From the NCBI GenBank assembly GCA_934183325.1, contig CAKPSH010000028.1, positions 1 through 10,120 on the forward strand: a stretch of DNA of 10,120 bases, read 5' to 3'. Below the pieces are notes generated by a model that worked only from the letters and a program-made list of their open reading frames with translations, ran no database searches and was not told the DNA's origin. Shown in pieces: positions 6,909 through 10,120 of the stretch. The DNA is from an uncultured Clostridia bacterium. GTDB lineage: Bacteria; Bacillota; Clostridia; TANB77; CAG-508. A program made the translations under genes and the position numbers. Each line of letters opens with the position of its first letter. Within the stretch, counting starts at the first letter, position 1.

Positions 6909-8084
6909 ATGAAAATAATTGAAAATTTAAAACATTTAATTAACAAAATAAAAAATTCAAAAAGAAATAAGCTATTGCTATATTCTCCTGAAAATCTTTA
7001 TACAAATTTAATATCTAACTCTCAAATAAATTCTATTATAAATAATATGCCCTCTAATTTATCTGCAATTGAAAAAGCTTATTATATATATCTAGAATTA
7101 GGTAAAATTATTAGTGAAAATCCCAAATATGTATTTACTGATATTTCAGGAAAAGAAAAGTATTATAATGTCCATATAACTGATGATTACTACGGAATTT
7201 GTAAATCTATTTCTGAATTATACGTTAGTATCTTAAATGATAAACGTATTGGAATCTCTGCTGATCTAGTCAAAAGATATCCAAAAAGTCCAGTTACTCA
7301 TGTAGATACAATATTAAAAATAAATGGTAAAAATTATATAGCTAATTTAATAAGTGATTTATCTAGAATTAAAACTTCTAGGCGAGTAAATAGCTTTTGC
7401 TTTGATTTAGGTAATCCCGAGCTTAATCCAATAATTTTAGAAGAAAATTTAATTTATTTGGAGAATCTAGAATCATATTATGGCACAATCGATTATTTAT
7501 CAAAAGAAGATATTGAAAAATTAGATAAAAAATTAGGATATAGTTTTTTTATTCCTAATTTTTCATCACCTGATGAACGCGGAATTTATACTGAAGATAC
7601 AATTGAATTACTAAAAAAAGAAATGAATAATCCAGAATTATTAAAAAAATATGTTTTGAATAATAAGGATATTCCTGAAGATGAAATATTAAAATATAAA
7701 TTAGATTATATTTTTGATCACATAAATCAATTAACTGATTTTAACAGTGATAATATTAATTATTTAGAAAATATCCGATATTATTTATATATTGCAAGAA
7801 AAATATTATCTTCTGAAGAATGCTCTAGAATTAAAGCTTATGCCACTATTAGTGGTCACAATGTATCTAATATAATATCAATATTAAAAATAAAACCTTT
7901 GAATCAGTCAAATACAAGTAATGGTAACATCTATTATATTTATTCTTCTAAAGAACAAAAATATATTTATAAAACTCATGAAGAATTGCAAGAATTTTTA
8001 AATGGAATCAATAAAGATACATTAAATATCATTGGAACTTTTGATAGATATAATCCACAAAATATTAATGAACTTGAGATTTAA
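6909..8084 (+). CDS. uncharacterised protein with transglutaminase-like Cys-His-Asp core
   Basis: No named gene is recognised. The 391 residues have no signal peptide or membrane segment, so the protein should be cytoplasmic. Residues about 50-160 look like a transglutaminase/papain-like fold: a helical lead-in AIEKAYYIYLELGKII, then YYGICKSISELYVSIL with Cys98 at the start of a helix, His131 in THVDTILKINGKNYI, and Asp150 in NLISDLSRI. The order and spacing Cys, His, Asp match the catalytic triad of that fold, and the strand NGKNYIANLI before the Asp fits as well. The region after about residue 200 is charged, mostly helical and unassigned, ending in a small beta-rich part. ATG 6909 has GGAG (6896-6899) nine bases upstream. 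It is a single-gene unit with its own promoter. It could be a protease, amidase or crosslinking enzyme, or an inactive relative. Confidence 0.75.
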   Translation: MKIIENLKHLINKIKNSKRNKLLLYSPENLYTNLISNSQINSIINNMPSNLSAIEKAYYIYLELGKIISENPKYVFTDISGKEKYYNVHITDDYYGICKSISELYVSILNDKRIGISADLVKRYPKSPVTHVDTILKINGKNYIANLISDLSRIKTSRRVNSFCFDLGNPELNPIILEENLIYLENLESYYGTIDYLSKEDIEKLDKKLGYSFFIPNFSSPDERGIYTEDTIELLKKEMNNPELLKKYVLNNKDIPEDEILKYKLDYIFDHINQLTDFNSDNINYLENIRYYLYIARKILSSEECSRIKAYATISGHNVSNIISILKIKPLNQSNTSNGNIYYIYSSKEQKYIYKTHEELQEFLNGINKDTLNIIGTFDRYNPQNINELEI

Positions 8085-8121
8085 TATTTTGTTATTTAAT
8101 AAATTTTCTATATTTTAAGAC

Positions 8122-8160
8122 TTTTAATAAAATATACTCTTATAATATATTTTATTAAAA
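8122..8160. repeat. perfect 15-bp inverted repeat made only of A and T
   Basis: Positions 8122-8136 and 8146-8160 are exact reverse complements with a 9-base centre. It lies between the transglutaminase-like gene and the pseudogene remnants. It may act as a weak terminator or transcript end for the upstream gene. It also contains a TATAAT at 8141-8146 that could be a -10 box. With only A/T pairs and strong base bias, some chance contribution is likely. The rest of the 8085-8218 gap shows nothing else. Confidence 0.5.
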
Positions 8161-8218
8161 TTATTATATATTTATAGATATTCATAAAAATAAATTTAAT
8201 AAGGATTGATGAAATATT

Positions 8219-8383
8219 ATGATAAGATTTAAATATTGCGGAACACATATAAAAGATGAACAATATATGAATAAAATGAGCTCGCTTGGTTGGAACACTA
8301 AAAGCTTGGTTGAATGATTTTGGATATTTGAAAAAGGGAAAGAAAATGAATATACCTATAGAATTTATTATTTTATATATTAA
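8219..8383 (+). pseudogene. DUF2812-like protein remnant with in-frame TGA
   Basis: The frame from ATG 8219 reads a 32-residue start with QYMNKMSSLGWNTKSLVE, meets TGA at 8315-8317, then continues in the same frame as FWIFEKGKENEYTYRIYYF until TAA at 8381-8383. The combination of NKMSSLGW, F.IFEKG and EYTYRIYY resembles the start of DUF2812 proteins, small membrane-associated proteins of Firmicutes whose function is unknown. A single base change from GGA (Gly) to TGA would explain the stop. Only the first 54 or so codons remain; the expected C-terminal membrane part is absent, and another gene's remnant follows at once. The nearest AGGA is 13 bases before the ATG. The family call is by pattern memory and not certain. 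Confidence 0.6.
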
Positions 8384-8829
8384 TCATAATTTCATACAAA
8401 ATAAATCCATTAGCTGTTCTTCATAATTTACCAGTAAATATACAAAAAAGAGTTCAAAATTTGCCAGAGTACAATAATATAAAACCTAAAAAAATTCTAT
8501 CTACAAAAGAAAGAATTATAAAGAAATTTCCAGCATTAATATTTTTATTGATATTCTTTTGTTTTCTTGTTTACTTAGCTGGAGCTAAAAACTATACCTA
8601 AGGTTTTATTTATTCATTTACAATATGGACTAGTATAAAATTATTTGTAGTATTTATAATAGATATTTTATGGTATTCAAATTCACCAAAATATTGGATT
8701 AAAGGTACAGAAGACCTAGAAAAAGATTATAAAAATTATAAATTTTATATAAATAGTATTCCAAGGAGTTTAATTGCTGGATTCATTGTTTCATTAATTA
8801 TAGGTGTAATTATATGTGTATTTCATTAA
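8362..8829 (+). pseudogene. multi-pass membrane protein remnant, no start codon and one internal stop
   Basis: This frame opens just after a TAG at 8359-8361 with no ATG, GTG or TTG in its first stretch. It reads hydrophobic residues, then INPLAVLHNLPVNIQKRV, a membrane segment around FPALIFLLIFFCFLVYL, and a TAA at 8599-8601. It continues in frame as GFIYSFTIWTSIKLFVVFIIDILW, KGTEDLEKDYKNYKFY and a last membrane segment ending at TAA 8827-8829. The continuity of a membrane-protein pattern across the stop shows one former gene of about four membrane segments. I recall similar NPLAVLHN...GTEDM proteins in clostridia but cannot name the family or function. The missing N-terminus and overlap with the DUF2812-like remnant suggest a deletion near 8362-8390 that fused two neighbouring genes. 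Confidence 0.65.
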
Positions 8830-8841
8830 TAATATTATTAT

Positions 8842-8886
8842 AAAAAAGGAGCATTAATTTAATTTATTAATTAATGCTCCTTTTTT
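8842..8886. terminator. two-way intrinsic terminator
   Basis: An 18-bp perfect stem, 8842-8859 with 8869-8886, encloses a 9-base loop. The arms begin with six A and end with six T around the GC-containing core GGAGC/GCTCC, so it can end transcription in both directions. It serves the plus-strand remnants and the convergent histidine phosphatase gene. Between 8887 and 9002 I see only AT-rich DNA without a gene. Confidence 0.88.
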
Positions 8887-9002
8887 ATTCCTATTATTTC
8901 TAGAATTATTAAAATACTAATTTAATAGAATTTTTCTCAATACCAATAACTTTTTTCATAAATTATCTATAAATATTTTCAAATAAAATTCTAATATAAT
9001 TT

Positions 9003-9542
9003 TTAATTTAATACATATTTTTTTATTTCACAATTTTTCTGATCACAGGCATTTAACACCATTCCATCTTCAGGAATATTTTTAAAATAAAATGGTATTG
9101 CAACAGTTATAACTTTATGCGTAATTAATAATATATTTTTATTTTTGTAATTTATTTTTATATCATCTATTAGGGAGTTCACTCTTTTAAATACATCATG
9201 CAAAGTTTCTAACCCTTCTACTACATTAGTTGAATAATAATTATAATATTCTTTATAGTAATATTCATCTGTTGGTTTTCCAGTTAATATGCCTCCTTCT
9301 CTCTCCATTAGTCTATCATCATAAATAACTGGAATATTATTTACATTTATTATTTCACAAGTATGTCTTGTTCTCACCATTGGTGAGCATATTATTAAAT
9401 CTATATCCAAATCCTTAATTTTTTCTCTTGCTATTTCTGCTTGCTCTATTCCTTTTGCATTTATATCTTCATCTAATCTGCAATTATATCTTCTTTCTAC
9501 ATTACAGTTTGTTTGTCCATGACGCATAACATACAAATTCAT
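9003..9542 (-). CDS. histidine phosphatase family protein (phosphoglycerate-mutase-like)
   Basis: This is a member of the histidine phosphatase (phosphoglycerate mutase-like) superfamily, a cytoplasmic enzyme that removes phosphate through a phospho-histidine. The 179 residues start MNLYVMRHGQTNCN, giving Arg7 and the nucleophile His8. SPMVRTRHTCEII provides Arg57, and LITHKVITVAI provides the second catalytic His142. The proton donor is probably Glu80 or Glu82 in DRLMEREGGILTGK. The protein is slightly shorter than the usual 190-210 residues, and the common THGG after the second histidine reads THKV. The substrate is unknown; members of this group include broad-specificity phosphatases and CobC, and there are no cobalamin genes nearby. 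ATG 9542 is preceded by AAGGAG at an eight-base distance. It is monocistronic and converges on the two-way terminator. Confidence 0.88.
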   Translation of the reverse strand: MNLYVMRHGQTNCNVERRYNCRLDEDINAKGIEQAEIAREKIKDLDIDLIICSPMVRTRHTCEIINVNNIPVIYDDRLMEREGGILTGKPTDEYYYKEYYNYYSTNVVEGLETLHDVFKRVNSLIDDIKINYKNKNILLITHKVITVAIPFYFKNIPEDGMVLNACDQKNCEIKKYVLN

Positions 9543-9572
9543 ATTATTTTCTCCTTAATTCAAAAATATTCT

Positions 9573-9602
9573 ATCTTATGATAGTTTTTCACATATGACC
9601 AA
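9573..9602 (-). promoter_or_regulatory. probable promoter of the histidine phosphatase gene
   Basis: On the minus strand TTGGTC (9602-9597) and TAAGAT (9578-9573) are 18 bases apart, placing the start about 25 bases before the ATG. A short inverted repeat CTATC/GATAG (9571-9584) overlaps the -10 box and might be an operator, but five base pairs can arise by chance. Confidence 0.4.
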
Positions 9603-9628
9603 TATTTAATCACGTTACTCTTTATTGT

Positions 9629-9662
9629 AAAAAAATAATAGCAACGTGTTATAACGTTGCTA
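9629..9662 (-). terminator. intrinsic terminator of tRNA-Pro
   Basis: On the plus strand TAGCAACGT (9639-9647) and ACGTTGCTA (9654-9662) are exact reverse complements with a 6-base loop, and an A-run precedes them (9629-9635). Read on the minus strand this is a 9-bp stem followed by a T-rich tract, about 26 bases after the tRNA end. Confidence 0.85.
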
Positions 9663-9687
9663 CCACTAGTTTGCACTATGTTAAATA

Positions 9688-9763
9688 TGGTCGAGGTGAC
9701 AGGGTTCGAACCTGCGACCTCATGGTCCCAAACCACGCGCGCTACCAACTGCGCTACACCTCG
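9688..9763 (-). tRNA. tRNA-Pro (anticodon UGG)
   Basis: The minus strand folds as a complete 76-base tRNA. Acceptor CGAGGTG (9763-9757) pairs with CACCTCG, the D arm is GCGC/GCGC, and the anticodon stem CGTGG/CCATG holds loop TTTGGGA with anticodon TGG (9730-9728). The T arm is GCAGG-TTCGAAC-CCTGT, the discriminator base is A, and CCA is encoded at 9690-9688. UGG reads proline codons. It is a single tRNA unit with its own promoter and terminator. Confidence 0.97.
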
Positions 9764-9792
9764 ATAAAGTCATTAACTTAACGTGCTTATAT

Positions 9793-9821
9793 AATATAAC
9801 ATATTTAAAATTAAAAATCAA
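9793..9821 (-). promoter_or_regulatory. promoter of tRNA-Pro
   Basis: On the minus strand TTGATT (9821-9816) and TATATT (9798-9793) are 17 bases apart, with a TG extending the -10 box. The start would be near 9786, about 23 bases before the tRNA. Confidence 0.6.
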
Positions 9822-9860
9822 GATTTTTTTAAAATTTTTTGAAGTTTTTTTTATTTCCTA

Positions 9861-9889
9861 TTGAAAAAATTGCTAAAAACAAGTATAAT
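9861..9889 (+). promoter_or_regulatory. strong sigma-A promoter before the tRNA-Arg half
   Basis: TTGAAA (9861-9866) and consensus TATAAT (9884-9889) are exactly 17 bases apart, with the start expected near 9896, ten bases before the tRNA-like sequence. This is the best promoter in the window and implies that the sequence after it was, or still is, transcribed. Confidence 0.75.
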
Positions 9890-9905
9890 ATAAAAGTAAA
9901 TTAAT

Positions 9906-9944
9906 GCGCTCGTAGTTTAGCTGGATAGAATGCGAGGCTACGAA
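9906..9944 (+). pseudogene. 5' half of a tRNA-Arg(ACG), lacking its 3' half
   Basis: The sequence matches a tRNA from base 1 to base 38: acceptor 5' strand GCGCTCG (9906-9912), TA, D stem GTTT with GAAT, D loop with the conserved AGCTGGATA, anticodon stem CGAGG (9933-9937) and loop CTACGAA (9938-9944) with anticodon ACG. The next five bases should be close to CCTCG but read ACGAA. No T arm with TTCGAA and no CGAGCGC acceptor strand follow before the next tRNA at 10081. As written it cannot make a functional tRNA. It could be a decayed gene, one side of a recombination junction at the anticodon loop, or the first part of a small RNA. Confidence 0.75.
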
Positions 9945-9972
9945 ACGAACATACACATTCACATACATATTG

Positions 9973-10031
9973 ATAATTAAGGGATTGCGGTTCTCGTGAA
10001 TCGTTTTTCCCCTGAATTTCCCCTTAGTTAT
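9973..10031 (+). other. nested stem structure downstream of the tRNA half; candidate structured RNA
   Basis: An outer 11-bp stem forms between ATAATTAAGGG (9973-9983) and CCCTTAGTTAT (10021-10031), with one G-U pair. Inside it, GCGGTTC (9987-9993) and GAATCGT (9998-10004) can form a 7-bp stem with a 4-base loop, including wobble pairs, followed directly by T residues. The inner hairpin plus T-run could terminate a transcript started near 9896, giving an RNA of about 110 bases that begins with the tRNA half. The rest of 9945-9972 holds short ACATAC-type repeats and no gene. Confidence 0.45.
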
Positions 10032-10042
10032 TTATATCATAT

Positions 10043-10070
10043 TTTAAATATTATAATTGTATGTTATAAT
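10043..10070 (+). promoter_or_regulatory. promoter of the second tRNA-Arg
   Basis: TATAAT at 10065-10070 lies ten bases before the tRNA start. A weak -35 box TTTAAA at 10043-10048 is 16 bases upstream of it. A second TATAAT at 10052-10057 is too far upstream to be the main -10 box. Confidence 0.5.
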
Positions 10071-10080
10071 ATTTTTACAT

Positions 10081-10120
10081 GCAGCTGTAGCTTAACTGGA
10101 TTGAGCATTCGGCTACGAAC
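10081..10120 (+). tRNA. tRNA-Arg (anticodon ACG), cut by window end
   Basis: The first 40 bases of a tRNA are present: acceptor GCAGCTG (10081-10087), TA, D stem GCTT/GAGC with loop AACTGGATT, anticodon stem TTCGG (10108-10112), loop CTACGAA (10113-10119, anticodon ACG) and C at 10120, which pairs with G10112 as a real gene should. ACG, read as ICG after deamination, decodes CGN arginine codons. Its body differs clearly from the tRNA-Arg half at 9906, though the nine bases GGCTACGAA are shared. The 3' half lies beyond the window, so integrity is unproven. Confidence 0.75.

Noticed and set aside
8315..8317. TGA read as an amino acid (Trp or Gly) by an altered genetic code
   Set aside because: A Gly would fit the protein pattern, but the intact genes use GGN for Gly and TGG for Trp and have no internal TGA. 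The neighbouring remnant is also broken by TAA, so gene decay is simpler.
9560..9748. A 62-codon minus-strand reading frame beginning MVARVVWDHEVAGSNPVTS
   Set aside because: It is the translation of tRNA-Pro and its terminator; the VAGSNPVTS string is a known artefact of translating tRNA genes.
9951..9970. CRISPR-like or tandem repeat of ACATAC units
   Set aside because: The repeats are six bases, imperfect and only a few copies long, with no spacers; this is simple low-complexity sequence.
9945..10080. A group I or other self-splicing intron interrupting tRNA-Arg at the anticodon loop
   Set aside because: The interval before the next tRNA is only 136 bases, no 3' exon (CCTCG to CGAGCGC) is found, and no group I core elements are visible.

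Overview
The window is very AT-rich chromosomal DNA. It reads like a low-GC Gram-positive bacterium, most likely an uncultured or gut-type clostridium. The evidence is purine-rich Shine-Dalgarno sites, sigma-A promoters with 17-bp spacers and TG-extended -10 boxes, U-tract terminators, TAA as nearly the only stop codon, and close protein matches to clostridial MutS2, MurA and WalJ/YycJ families. The species cannot be named from the sequence.

Layout. Positions 1-2324 (minus) hold mutS2, lacking only its last few codons. It is transcribed away from murA (2541-3800, plus), and both promoters lie in the 216-bp gap between them. murA is followed by a WalJ/YycJ-type metallo-beta-lactamase-fold hydrolase (3848-4639) and a terminator. 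Next comes a two-gene ABC-2/NatAB-type exporter (4716-5606 and 5608-6825), whose promoter is embedded in a perfect palindrome, then another terminator. Positions 6909-8084 encode a single-gene cytoplasmic protein with a transglutaminase-like Cys/His/Asp pattern. Positions 8219-8829 hold two fused gene remnants: a DUF2812-like N-terminal part and a multi-pass membrane protein without its start, each with an in-frame stop. A strong two-way terminator separates them from a minus-strand histidine phosphatase (9003-9542) and tRNA-Pro(UGG) (9688-9763).

The right edge is the least ordinary part. A consensus promoter drives a perfect 5' half of tRNA-Arg(ACG), 9906-9944, which stops matching a tRNA exactly at the 3' side of the anticodon loop. 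It runs instead into a sequence able to form a nested stem structure. A second tRNA-Arg(ACG) with a different body starts at 10081 and is cut by the window end. The two share the nine bases spanning the anticodon loop. This could be a recombination or integration junction in a tRNA gene, a chimeric small RNA, or a decayed tRNA; the window cannot decide among them.

How the genes relate. murA supplies the first committed step of peptidoglycan synthesis, and its partner belongs to the family linked with the WalRK cell-wall regulon. MutS2 acts on DNA recombination or ribosome quality control. The exporter, the transglutaminase-like gene and the phosphatase are independent transcription units. Apart from the right edge and the pseudogene pair, this is ordinary core chromosome. 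I see no clear new multi-gene system.
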